Origin: Anoxynatronum sibiricum
Lineage (GTDB): Bacteria; Bacillota; Clostridia; Peptostreptococcales; Tindalliaceae
Assembly (NCBI RefSeq): GCF_039414295.1
Contig: NZ_JBCITM010000008.1
Coordinates: 62,001-126,000, forward strand
Direction of reading: 5' to 3'
Length of the DNA: 64,000 bases
Below the pieces are notes generated by a model. The model made no database searches. It worked only from the letters and a program-made list of their open reading frames with translations, and had not been told where the DNA came from. The number at the start of each line of letters is the position of its first letter. Positions within the stretch are counted from its first letter, which is position 1. This document shows, one piece after another, positions 50,193 to 58,303 of the stretch. The position numbers and the translations under genes are program-made.

Positions 50193-50871
50193 CTGAATCA
50201 TCCTCATCACCCAGATTCATGCCAGCCTGGGTATACTTCCACTGAACTGTCCGTTCCAGATTCTGGTCAGCCGGGCGATAAGTGGGATCAAGGGCCAGGG
50301 CCGCACGGTAATGCTTTTGAGCTCGTTGGAGATCTCGGTGATATTCCGCCAATACACCCAATAGATTATGTGGTTCCGGCGCTTCCACATTTAGTGGGAT
50401 GGATTTTTTTAATATCTCTTCTGCTTTTGCATAATCCTGTTCCAAGAGGCATTTTTTTGCAAATTCCAGGTAATCCTCAAATTGTATTAATGCTGTTTCT
50501 TTCAGGACATGCCGACTTAGCACCGACCGCACCAGTTTCCGAATTTCCGCGGGCGTAAACGGCTTACTGATAAAGTCGACGGCCCCCAGCTTCATGGCCT
50601 CCACCGCCCGCTCCACTGTTCCGTAAGCCGTCATCATGATGACATTCACCTGCAGGCCCTGGGTGCGAATCTGTTTCAGTACCTCCATACCGTCAACTCC
50701 GGGCATTTTGATGTCCAACAGCACCAGATCGTAATCAGCCTGCGACAACTGAATTAGTGCATCTTCGCCGTTCACTGCCAGATCAACGGTATATTCTTCC
50801 TCGTTCAGGCACTGTGTCAGTGTCATGCGAATGTTCTTTTCGTCATCTACCACCAGAATATGTTGGTTCAT
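50182..50871 (-). CDS. Response regulator with TPR-like output domain
   Basis: In this 229-residue protein the receiver domain (residues 1-118) has ILVVDDEKNIRM, the phospho-Asp in YDLVLLDIKMPGVDG, VIMMTAYGT and the Lys in FISKPFTPAEI. After a helix linker, the C-terminal half shows helical repeats (LEFAKKCLLEQDYAKAEEIL, EPHNLLGVLAEYHRDLQRAQ, KHYRAALALDPTYRPADQN) typical of TPR, and no DNA-binding or enzymatic domain. It probably signals by protein contact. The ATG at 50869-50871 has a GGGAGG site and lies inside the end of the preceding REC gene (29-nt overlap). Confidence 0.9.
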   Translation of the reverse strand: MNQHILVVDDEKNIRMTLTQCLNEEEYTVDLAVNGEDALIQLSQADYDLVLLDIKMPGVDGMEVLKQIRTQGLQVNVIMMTAYGTVERAVEAMKLGAVDFISKPFTPAEIRKLVRSVLSRHVLKETALIQFEDYLEFAKKCLLEQDYAKAEEILKKSIPLNVEAPEPHNLLGVLAEYHRDLQRAQKHYRAALALDPTYRPADQNLERTVQWKYTQAGMNLGDEDDSDER

Positions 50872-51241
50872 GTTCAATTCCTCCCAGATTTTTCTGAATA
50901 CACTCCAGTAATTCCGTGGTTGTAAAGGGTTTTGTGATAAAATCACTGCCGCCCAGTTCCCGGGCCCGCCGCTGATCCTCCTGCTGGCTTTTGGCACTCA
51001 TAAACACCACGGGAATGCGTTTTGTCAGTGGGTTGTGCCGGATGGCCTCGCATACCAGGTATCCATCCATCTGCGGGATCAGGATATCCAGCAGAATCAA
51101 TTGGGGCAGTTTTTCCTGCACCAGTTTCACCGCGTCAACGCCATTATCTGTTTCAATCACATGAAACCCGTTTCGTTGCAGCAGCATGCGCACGGACATG
51201 CGTATGTTTTTTTCATCTTCAACAATCATAATCGTGGTCAT
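50843..51241 (-). CDS. Single-domain response regulator (REC only)
   Basis: This 132-residue CheY-like receiver has IMIVEDEKNIRMSV at the N-terminus, the phospho-Asp in PQLILLDILIPQMDG, PVVFMSAKSQ and SDFITKPFTTTELLEC with the switch Lys. It has no output domain. It lies 28 nt after the sensor kinase gene and overlaps the TPR-type response regulator, so kinase-REC-REC/TPR may form a branched phosphorelay. Confidence 0.9.
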   Translation of the reverse strand: MTTIMIVEDEKNIRMSVRMLLQRNGFHVIETDNGVDAVKLVQEKLPQLILLDILIPQMDGYLVCEAIRHNPLTKRIPVVFMSAKSQQEDQRRARELGGSDFITKPFTTTELLECIQKNLGGIEHEPTYSGGR

Positions 51242-51268
51242 CTGTCTCTCCTCCAGCCATGACAGGCC

Positions 51269-53122
51269 TTATGGGCTGATCCGAATCGTAAAATAGAACA
51301 CACTTCCCTTGCCTGGCTCACTTTCTACCCAGATTTCACCGCCATGGGCCTTCACGATTTCTTTGCAAATAGCCAGACCAAGTCCAGCACCGCCGCCCAC
51401 CTCATGTTGGTCGTGCACCTGGAAAAATTTATCAAAAATCACTTTCTGGTATTCTTCCGGAATCCCCCTGCCGTTATCGGAAACTTCTACAATCAAGTGG
51501 TTCACCGCTTCTCTGGCTTTTATGACAATGCTGCCGGTGCCGTCTTCCGGTACGTAGCGCATGGCATTGCTCACCAAATTATTCAAAACCCAGGCGATTT
51601 TAGCTTTGTCAGCTCTTGCCATAGGTAATTGGTCAGCCACTTGACAGGTATAAGTAATTCTTTTTTCCTTCAACTGCACCGTCAGGGGTTTCATGGAATA
51701 CGTAATCAGTTCGTTCAAAGGGCAGGCTTCCAGGTTCATCTGCACTTTCCCCGACTCAATCCGTGAAAGATCCAGTAATTCGGTCACCAACCGGGTCAGC
51801 CGCTGGGTATCTTCTTCCATTGCACTTAACAGTTCCTGCTGGTCTGGCGTTTGCTGGTCTGCCATCTGGTCTTTCAGCAAACCAATCGCCATGGTCATCG
51901 AAGTCAATGGTGTTCTGAATTCATGTGATACTGTTGACACAAATTCCGACTTCAAATCGTTGACTTCCACAAGCCTGGTAATGTCCTGAATAAGTGTCAC
52001 CACACCCAAATCTGTTCCCTGCTGGTCACGAATCGGCGTCATGTTCACCCGAAAATGCCTGGGTGCCTCAGATATTTCTGATTCAATCGTCAACTCCGTG
52101 AACTTTTTCGACATATCGACGCCGCGTTGCAGCGGCACTTCCTGTATCATTCGAAAAAGCGCTTCTCGATTAACGACTTCCAGAAAATGCCTGCCCAGTG
52201 ATTCTTTTTCGCGTATATTTAAAAAGCGTTCAGCTGCTTTGTTGACGAGAATGAGATGATGATTCTGATCTGTCACCATGACGCCGTCGCTGATACTTTC
52301 CACAATGGCTTCGGCTTTCTGCTTTTCCAGCATTATTTTATTGACATTCATTCGTTCATACCGTTTTAACTTTTCGCTCATAGCGTTAAACTCCGTCGCC
52401 AGAACAGCGATTTCATCATCTCCCTGTATACTAATTTGCTGCTGATAGTCTCCCTCAGCGATACGCTTCATTTTTAGAATCAAATCCCCAATCGGCCGAC
52501 TCACCTGTCCGCTGAGGTAAAATGCCATAAATAACCCTGAAAGCATTGCAGATAGTGACAGTAATGATGTTGAAAAAATGGCCCGGGAGGCCCGCTCCTC
52601 TGCCTGTGTCTGCAGCAGCAGCATTTTTTCCTGATTTAACTCAAGCAAAGCACGGCATTCTTCCTTAATTGACTCAAATAAAGGAAAAGTGACCTGATAA
52701 TAGAACTGGCGGGCCTGACTGGACCCTTTATACTCCTGCACCTGACGCAGCTCTTCAAAAGAAAGGATATATTCCCCATACAGGGTTTCTATCTGGTCAA
52801 TCATGTCTGGCTCTTCAGGCTCGGTGATGTTATCCCTGGCCCGGGTGTGCCAGCGAACAAACTCCTGTTCGTATTCCCGGTGGTTCCGGGCGGCATCAGA
52901 GTTGCTGGCAAACAGAAAGGAAAGCTGGGCGCTGTCTTGGCGTTCCAGGGCCACCATCATATGCTGGGCCGCCACCACACTCCGATAGTTGGACTGCATG
53001 ATATCCTGAATATCTCCCTGGAGATTTCTGAAGTTCACAATTGCCCAAATACTTGTCAGGGCAATGATCAGCAACACCAGAGCAAACGCTGCCAGCATCT
53101 TGTGGCGTATGCTTCTGAACAT
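51269..53122 (-). CDS. Sensor histidine kinase (helical sensor-HAMP-PAS-HisKA-HATPase)
   Basis: This 617-residue membrane kinase has TM1 at about residues 8-30 and an extracytoplasmic helical-bundle sensor of about 150 residues. TM2 and a HAMP domain (SRPIGDLILKMKRIAEGDYQQQ) follow, then a PAS domain (IVESISDGVMVTDQNHHLILVN), HisKA with the phospho-His in FVSTVSHEFRTPLTSM, and HATPase_c motifs (NNLVSNAMRY, SDNGRGIPEE, GAGLGLAICKEIVKAHGG). The start ATG (53120-53122) has a GGAGGA site. It lies within the potassium operon between two sets of RCK genes, so a role in potassium or turgor sensing is inferred. Confidence 0.95.
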   Translation of the reverse strand: MFRSIRHKMLAAFALVLLIIALTSIWAIVNFRNLQGDIQDIMQSNYRSVVAAQHMMVALERQDSAQLSFLFASNSDAARNHREYEQEFVRWHTRARDNITEPEEPDMIDQIETLYGEYILSFEELRQVQEYKGSSQARQFYYQVTFPLFESIKEECRALLELNQEKMLLLQTQAEERASRAIFSTSLLSLSAMLSGLFMAFYLSGQVSRPIGDLILKMKRIAEGDYQQQISIQGDDEIAVLATEFNAMSEKLKRYERMNVNKIMLEKQKAEAIVESISDGVMVTDQNHHLILVNKAAERFLNIREKESLGRHFLEVVNREALFRMIQEVPLQRGVDMSKKFTELTIESEISEAPRHFRVNMTPIRDQQGTDLGVVTLIQDITRLVEVNDLKSEFVSTVSHEFRTPLTSMTMAIGLLKDQMADQQTPDQQELLSAMEEDTQRLTRLVTELLDLSRIESGKVQMNLEACPLNELITYSMKPLTVQLKEKRITYTCQVADQLPMARADKAKIAWVLNNLVSNAMRYVPEDGTGSIVIKAREAVNHLIVEVSDNGRGIPEEYQKVIFDKFFQVHDQHEVGGGAGLGLAICKEIVKAHGGEIWVESEPGKGSVFYFTIRISP

Positions 53123-53160
53123 GATCCATTCCTCCAAACGTGTCCTTTTCAGATCTGCCA

Positions 53161-53811
53161 TTACACTTTTTCCTGCACCCGCTGAAGGTCTTCATTAACG
53201 CCCACCACCACCAGCACATCTCCCCGCTGAATCACTTCCTGGGCGTTGGGAGAAACCATGATTTTCTCTCCATGCTTGATGGCCAGTACACTGAGACCGA
53301 ATTTCGCCCGCACGTCGGTTTCCTCCAGGGTTTTCCCGATCCATTTTTCCGGCGTGACAATTTCCATGATACTGTAGTCGGGAGCCAGCTCGATGTAGTC
53401 GAGGATATTGGTGGAGGTCAGGTTGTAGGCCAGGCGCACCCCCATGTCCCGTTCAGGAAAAATCACCCGGTCGGCACCGATTTTATAGAGCACTTTGGCA
53501 TGAAGCTCGTCCTGTGCTTTGGCCACCACATATTTCACCCCCAGCTCTTTCACCACCAGTGTGGCCAGAATGGATGACTTGATCTCAGAGCCAATGGCGA
53601 TGATGGCCACATCGATGTTGCGCATGCCCACGGCCCGCAGGGCGTGTTCATCTTTCACGTCAAGGCTGGCGCTGTGGGTCACATGCTCAGAAATACTTTG
53701 AACGATTTCTGGGTTTTCATCAATGGCCAGCACATCATACCCATTCTTATAGAGGTTTTTGGCCACTGCTGAGCCAAATCGTCCGCACCCGATAACAGCA
53801 AATTGTTTCAT
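53161..53811 (-). CDS. KtrA/TrkA-type RCK regulator
   Basis: This 216-residue protein with RCK_N and RCK_C domains begins MKQFAVIGCGRFGSAVAKNLYKNG (intact GxGxxG). VLAIDENPEIVQSISEHVTHS, AIGSEIKSSILATLVVKELG and RVIFPERDMGVRLAYNLTSTNILDYIEL follow in the order known for KtrA. This is the most canonical of the RCK proteins here and the best candidate for the main TrkH/KtrB partner, although it is encoded about 4 kb from trkH. The ATG at 53809-53811 has GGGGAG upstream. Confidence 0.93.
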   Translation of the reverse strand: MKQFAVIGCGRFGSAVAKNLYKNGYDVLAIDENPEIVQSISEHVTHSASLDVKDEHALRAVGMRNIDVAIIAIGSEIKSSILATLVVKELGVKYVVAKAQDELHAKVLYKIGADRVIFPERDMGVRLAYNLTSTNILDYIELAPDYSIMEIVTPEKWIGKTLEETDVRAKFGLSVLAIKHGEKIMVSPNAQEVIQRGDVLVVVGVNEDLQRVQEKV

Positions 53812-53877
53812 GTTCTTTTCTCCCCATTTCAAACAGTTTTATGTCCGCAAATGATTCTGGTATCATGAATCCCTCTC

Positions 53878-54324
53878 CTAAGGAATGTTGAGATGATGGA
53901 GCAGTGCTTCTGTCGACAGCGGCTCCATGAGGACTTTGTCTACCCCGCCCTGTTGAAATAAATGACGGTATAGGCTGTCGTTGCAGCGGGCAATGGTGAA
54001 AACGGCGGGAAACTGATGCCTGGCAGTGGTACAGAGCAGCAGATTGTTCAGATCATTTTCCGACAGGGCCAGGATGGCGACGGGTTTCAGATCTTCGGGT
54101 ATTTGAGGCTCTGTGACCATTCTGTAGGGAATCTCTTCTTTTTGAAGTGCTGATTCCAGCTCTAGCATGGGCTGGTTTCCCAAATAGATCAATGCCATGG
54201 ATACCGACGGCATTTTCAGGTCAAGGGAAAAGCCTGTTTGATCGAAAAAAATATCGAGCCGGGCCATCACATGGTAACCCAGCAAGACAAAGCCCACAGC
54301 TGCCAACCCAAGAAATATCTGCAT
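53878..54324 (-). CDS. Membrane-anchored, degenerate RCK-like protein
   Basis: This 148-residue protein has one N-terminal membrane helix (IFLGLAAVGFVLLGYHVMARL). Its soluble half recalls the second half of an RCK_N domain: VAILALSENDLNNLLLCTTARHQF, VFTIARCNDSLYRHLFQQGGVDKVLMEPL matches the TrkA pattern of strand, NLL.C..A and R..D...R.. segments. The N-terminal GxGxxG nucleotide loop is missing. It is the first gene of the potassium operon. I infer a divergent regulator or anchor for RCK partners. The ATG at 54322-54324 has AGGTGG eight nt upstream. Confidence 0.65.
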   Translation of the reverse strand: MQIFLGLAAVGFVLLGYHVMARLDIFFDQTGFSLDLKMPSVSMALIYLGNQPMLELESALQKEEIPYRMVTEPQIPEDLKPVAILALSENDLNNLLLCTTARHQFPAVFTIARCNDSLYRHLFQQGGVDKVLMEPLSTEALLHHLNIP

Positions 54325-54394
54325 TAATTTCACCACCTTCCTCTATGATCATAGGTCACTTGATATAAAGGTGGTGTTATCCTTCTGTCTCTGA

Positions 54395-54411
54395 TGTTAA
54401 TTTTTTGTTAA
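54395..54411. promoter_or_regulatory. 11-bp-spaced TGTTAA direct repeats before the potassium operon
   Basis: TGTTAA occurs at 54395-54400 and 54406-54411 (TTAACA on the minus strand), start to start 11 bp. OmpR/KdpE-family winged-helix regulators bind repeats of this spacing, and a KdpE-like regulator gene ends next door. They lie about 75 nt upstream of the first operon gene. Confidence 0.4.
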
Positions 54412-54420
54412 GACAGCACT

Positions 54421-54448
54421 AAAAAACCCCCGAAATCACTTTCGGAGG
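54421..54448 (-). terminator. Intrinsic terminator after the KdpE-like gene
   Basis: The stem CCCCGAAA / TTTCGGAGG (about 54427-54448, one mismatch, loop TCAC) is followed on the minus strand by six T (plus A54421-54426), 28 nt past the stop at 54476. Confidence 0.86.
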
Positions 54449-54475
54449 CGGTCAGACAAGCATTCAGCAGCGGTG

Positions 54476-55186
54476 TCATGCGTCAGCAAAACGGTAACCT
54501 ACACCCACTTCTGTGAGAATGTACTGGGGGTTGGCAGTGTTCTTTTCAATTTTTCGGCGCAGGTTGGCCATATAGACCCGCACGCTTTTGGTGTCGCAAG
54601 TTTCATAGCCCCACACCTGCCTGAGAATATAGTTGTGGGTGAGCACTTTTCCCTTATTGGCAATCAACAGGTGCAACAGTTTGTATTCAATGGGAGTGAG
54701 GTGAACTTCCTGCCCCGCCACCAGCACCAGGCGTTTTTCAAAATCAACGGTGAGGCTGCCGCTGGTAAAGCTTGTTTCAACCGTTTGGGTGGTCATTCGG
54801 GCCAGGCTTCGTTCAATGACACGAATGCGGGCCATGAGCTCACCCATGTGAAAGGGCTTGGTCATGTAGTCGTTGGCACCTCTGTCCAGGGCTTCAATTT
54901 TTTCTTTTTCCTGCCCCCGGGCTGAGATTACCAGAATAGGCACTTGAGAGAAGGTGCGCAGTTCCTGAATGATTTCCAGTCCGTCCTGGTCGGGCAATCC
55001 CAGATCCAGCAGCAGAATTTCCGGATGATGGGAAGAAAACAGAAACAGGCCCTCGGCAGCACTTCCTGCCACCAGCACCCGATAATCCGCTTTTTGCAAA
55101 GACACAGCAATGAAATTGGAAATATATTTGTCGTCCTCCACAATGAGAATGGTGGTTTTTTCTTCCATGGTCATCTTGGTCATCAC
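54476..55186 (-). CDS. KdpE-like response regulator (OmpR family)
   Basis: This 236-residue regulator has a receiver domain with ILIVEDDKYISNF, the phospho-Asp in ILLLDLGLPDQDG, ILVISARGQE and NDYMTKPFHMGELMAR. It is followed by a winged-helix DNA-binding domain (VHLTPIEYKLLHLLIANKGKVL, VRVYMANLRRKIE, YILTEVGVGYRF). Sequence style and the partner kinase fit KdpE. No kdpFABC lies in the window; the likely local target is the potassium operon immediately downstream. It overlaps the kinase stop by 4 nt. Confidence 0.92.
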   Translation of the reverse strand: MMTKMTMEEKTTILIVEDDKYISNFIAVSLQKADYRVLVAGSAAEGLFLFSSHHPEILLLDLGLPDQDGLEIIQELRTFSQVPILVISARGQEKEKIEALDRGANDYMTKPFHMGELMARIRVIERSLARMTTQTVETSFTSGSLTVDFEKRLVLVAGQEVHLTPIEYKLLHLLIANKGKVLTHNYILRQVWGYETCDTKSVRVYMANLRRKIEKNTANPQYILTEVGVGYRFADA

Positions 55187-56595
55187 ACTCCTCTGGGAAG
55201 GGTAAAGGCAAAGCGGGATCCCCGGGGATGGTTGGGACCGGCTGTGATGGTGCCACCGTGGGCTTCGATGAGAGCCTTGCAGTTGGCCAATCCCAGTCCC
55301 ATTCCTCTGCGACTGTCTGAAACAGCTTTATCATGGGTAACAAACCGGTCAAACAGGCTGTCGCGGACGCTGTCGTTAATGCCTTCTCCTGTGTCGGAAA
55401 CCGTCACCACCAGTTCTTCTTCTGAGACTGTGACGGAGAGGGTGATCTCTGCCGCCGGCGGTGTATGCACAACAGCGTTTTCCAGCAGATTGATAAGGAC
55501 TCTGACAATCAGGCGGCCATCCATGGGCACCATGATCACTTCATCCGGCAAATGAGCTGTAAACCGACGTTCCCTCAAAAGGCGTTCCACATGTGAAACT
55601 GCTTCGCTGACCACATCGTCCACCACTTCATTTTCTTTTTTGATCACCAGCTGAGATTCGTTGATCCGTGTCATGTCCAGTATGTTTTCCACCAGATTGG
55701 TGAGCCAAATGATTTCTTCGCTGATATCTTTTGCCAGTTTCTGACGCTCTTCATCTGATAAATGGTGATATTGGTCAGCCAACAGACTTCCCGCACCCAG
55801 CAGCGCCGTGAGGGGGCTCCGCAGGTCATGGGCCACCGACCGGAGCAGCGTTGCCCGCAACCGTTCACTTTCCATGGCTAACCGGGTTTTTTCCTGTTCA
55901 TTGTAAAGTTGTTCCCGGTCAAGGGCAATGCCCAGCTGGGTGGCCACTGCCTGAATGATCAGCTCTGTCTGTTCATCCAGAGGAGTGGCCGACGGGTATA
56001 CCAGCAATGTTCCCAGCGACCCTGCCGCACTTTGCAGACGATAGGTCAACGGCGGCGTGTCGGGCAATGGCCGGCGGCCTGCATGAAAGCTGTTGTCTCT
56101 GCTGAGGGACACGGTGCTTTCGCAGTCGGCATAAGTGTAAATATAGGAAATGCCTCGCTGAACAATATTGTGGTTTCCACTGACAGAGAGAAAGCCAGAG
56201 GCAATTTGATACAAAGTCTGGGCAGTTCGCTCATTTCTGGCGGCCAGTTCCATTTGCTGCTGCAGCCGCGAGGTGATAATGCCGGAAACCACTGCTGTGA
56301 CAAGAAAAAAGAGCAGCAGGATAATATCATTACGGCTGTAAATCACCAGTGTGTAGCGTGGCTCTGTAAAAAGGAAGTTGAAAATCATCAGGCTGGCAAA
56401 AGAGATGAGGATACCATATACATAGCTGCTGGTGAAAACTGTGGTAAATAAGACCCCCAACAGGAACACCATGATCATGCTTTCCTTGTCTACCCCAAGG
56501 GAGCTGACAAAAACCGCACAGCCGGTGGTCAGCGCAAAGGTGAGCAGGGTTTTGAGGATGTTCTGAAAAAAGAATCCTGGCAGACGCATGTTCAT
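55183..56595 (-). CDS. KdpD-like sensor kinase, short form without the N-terminal KdpD domain
   Basis: This 470-residue kinase has four closely packed membrane helices in the first 110 residues (DUF4118 type: FALTTGCAVFVSSLG, MVFLLGVLFTTVFTSS, YGILISFASLMIFNFLF, LLLFFLVTAVVSGIIT), a GAF-like region, then HisKA with SVAHDLRSPLTALLGAGSLL and HATPase motifs ending GMGLGLANCKALIEAHGG. Full KdpD has an additional cytoplasmic KdpD/USP half of about 380 residues, which is absent here. The ATG at 56593-56595 has a GGAGGAAG site. It overlaps the GtrA-like gene only in the discarded upstream frame. Confidence 0.9.
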   Translation of the reverse strand: MNMRLPGFFFQNILKTLLTFALTTGCAVFVSSLGVDKESMIMVFLLGVLFTTVFTSSYVYGILISFASLMIFNFLFTEPRYTLVIYSRNDIILLLFFLVTAVVSGIITSRLQQQMELAARNERTAQTLYQIASGFLSVSGNHNIVQRGISYIYTYADCESTVSLSRDNSFHAGRRPLPDTPPLTYRLQSAAGSLGTLLVYPSATPLDEQTELIIQAVATQLGIALDREQLYNEQEKTRLAMESERLRATLLRSVAHDLRSPLTALLGAGSLLADQYHHLSDEERQKLAKDISEEIIWLTNLVENILDMTRINESQLVIKKENEVVDDVVSEAVSHVERLLRERRFTAHLPDEVIMVPMDGRLIVRVLINLLENAVVHTPPAAEITLSVTVSEEELVVTVSDTGEGINDSVRDSLFDRFVTHDKAVSDSRRGMGLGLANCKALIEAHGGTITAGPNHPRGSRFAFTLPRGV

Positions 56596-56623
56596 CGTTC
56601 TCTTCCTCCGTTTTCCCGGCAAT

Positions 56624-57022
56624 TCACTCTGCCCGGGTCTGGAATACCACAAAGCGGCTCAGCAGGTAATTCAGCACAATCACCAGTCCATTTACCAGCA
56701 ATTTGCTGATGAACTCGTCCAGGTGCACCAGTTCAATGAGCACCACCAGGCCGACCACGTCCACCAGATAGGTGAGAATGCGCACACTGAAGAAGGAAGT
56801 CATTTCGCGAAAAAGGGCCTTCATCCCCCGGCTGCGGCTTTGAAACACCCAGATCCGGTTGGTCCAAAAAGCCACAGAAACAGCCACAATGAAAGCAATG
56901 GTCGTGCTGAGGGCATAATGAACCCCCATATCGATGAGAAGCTTATAGATCACCAGGTTGACCAACGTGGTGACCACTCCAAAAATCAGGTACGACGTAT
57001 AATGACGGATGCGGGGACTCAT
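56624..57022 (-). CDS. GtrA-family membrane protein
   Basis: This 132-residue protein has four membrane helices: YLIFGVVTTLVNLVIYKLL, ALSTTIAFIVAVSVAFWTNR, ILTYLVDVVGLVVLIEL and LLVNGLVIVLNYLLSRFVVF. NRIWVFQS and NYLLSRFVVF are the family landmarks. GtrA proteins are proposed to flip undecaprenyl-phosphate-linked hexose made by the partner GtrB. It overlaps that glycosyltransferase gene by 4 nt. Confidence 0.92.
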   Translation of the reverse strand: MSPRIRHYTSYLIFGVVTTLVNLVIYKLLIDMGVHYALSTTIAFIVAVSVAFWTNRIWVFQSRSRGMKALFREMTSFFSVRILTYLVDVVGLVVLIELVHLDEFISKLLVNGLVIVLNYLLSRFVVFQTRAE

Positions 57023-58023
57023 GGCAGCTCCTCCCCTTCTCTAAAAGCGCGGGCTTCCCACTCCCGGGGGCCGGGCCGCCGGGCTGCTTCCGGCCATTCT
57101 TCCTGAATGGTGTAAAGCGGTCGTCGCCGCACTTCATCATAGATGCGCACCAGATATTCTCCCAAAATGCCCATTGCCAGCAGGTTCATTCCCAGCAGCA
57201 TTCCCAGCAGGCTCTGGCCGCCGGTGTAAAAGAGATTGCCGGCACTGCCAGTCAGCCAGGCAATCACCCACACCAGCAGCAGCATTTTGGAAACGCCTGT
57301 CACCAACAGGCCTGCCTGGCGAATCCAGTAAACGGGTTTGTGGGAAAAGGAGATAATGCCGTCGAAGGCCAGCTGCAGCATTTTGGAAAGGGGGTATTTG
57401 GATTCCCCGGCAAACCGCTCTTCCCGCCGATACAGGAAGGCTGTCTGGCGAAAACCGATCCAGCTCACCATACCCCGGAGAAACCGGTTATGTTCCGGCA
57501 TGTTTTTAAAGACCTCCACCACCTGGCGGTCCATGAGGCGAAAATCGCCGGTATCCATGGGAATGGCCACCTGGGTGAGGCGGTTGAGAATACGGTAGAA
57601 CCCTTTGGCAGTAACCAGCTTAAACCAGGTCTCACCGGCTCGCTGCTCCCGCTGACCATACACCACATGCCAGCCTTCCTGCCATTTGGCCACCATTTGG
57701 GGAATCAGCTCCGGCGGGTCCTGCAGGTCGGCATCGATCACCGCCACAGCTTCCCCCCGTGCCTTGTGAATGCCGGCAGTCACCGCAATCTGGTGACCGA
57801 AGTTTCGGGCAAAGCCGATGACCCGCACCCGTTCATCGGCTGTGGCCAGTTCTTTTAAGATATCAAGGGTATCGTCAGTGCTCCCGTCGTTGACATAGAG
57901 CAGCTCACCGGCAAAAACTGCCCGCTGGTCGTCCAGCATTTGGGTGAGGCGTCGGTGACACTCTCGAGCCACGTCGTGCTCATTGTACATGGGAACCACG
58001 ATGGAAATCAGGGGTTTTGTCAT
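57019..58023 (-). CDS. GtrB/DPM1-like glycosyltransferase family 2
   Basis: This 334-residue enzyme has a GT-A catalytic domain: ISIVVPMYNEHDVARECHRRL, LLYVNDGSTDDTLDIL, AVIDADLQDPPELIPQM (the DxD-type metal site) and GETWFKLVTAKGFYRILNRL. Two C-terminal membrane helices follow (GLLVTGVSKMLLLVWVIAWL and LLGMLLGMNLLAMGILGEYL), as in undecaprenyl-phosphate glucosyltransferases. The ATG at 58021-58023 has CAGGGAG upstream. With GtrA it likely makes and flips a lipid-linked hexose. Confidence 0.94.
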   Translation of the reverse strand: MTKPLISIVVPMYNEHDVARECHRRLTQMLDDQRAVFAGELLYVNDGSTDDTLDILKELATADERVRVIGFARNFGHQIAVTAGIHKARGEAVAVIDADLQDPPELIPQMVAKWQEGWHVVYGQREQRAGETWFKLVTAKGFYRILNRLTQVAIPMDTGDFRLMDRQVVEVFKNMPEHNRFLRGMVSWIGFRQTAFLYRREERFAGESKYPLSKMLQLAFDGIISFSHKPVYWIRQAGLLVTGVSKMLLLVWVIAWLTGSAGNLFYTGGQSLLGMLLGMNLLAMGILGEYLVRIYDEVRRRPLYTIQEEWPEAARRPGPREWEARAFREGEELP

Positions 58024-58303
58024 GTTTTTCGCTCCCTGCGCTGTATTCTGCAGCCATCTTCTATTCATTTCAGCTTTTATTCACTTGATTCACAACCACT
58101 TGATTTGATCCACCACACCTGTGAATGACATTCATGTTGTTGCCCTTCTCAGCTTACCCCAACCGTCGGCTTCTGTCCAGTGGCTCGAACCGCGCTATGG
58201 GCACCGCAGGCACCCCATGGTGCCCCGGTGATTCACACTGCCTGTTTCATTATGGTAGACTGACTGTTTCCCTTATCTGAACTGACTGTTTCGGTGACAC
58301 TGA
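58024..58303. other. Non-coding gap with 22-nt-phased repeats
   Basis: Between the GT39-like and GtrB-like genes. It holds three copies of ACTGNCTGTTTC at 58237, 58259 and 58281, exactly 22 nt apart, a related piece near 58299, and a GGCACC/GGTGCC hairpin at about 58210-58225. No terminator or clear promoter is visible. Confidence 0.5.

Noticed and set aside
58100..58260. tRNA-like segment (GGCTCGAACC) in the gap after the GT39-like gene
   Set aside because: No acceptor stem, anticodon arm or D arm can be drawn around it on either strand.
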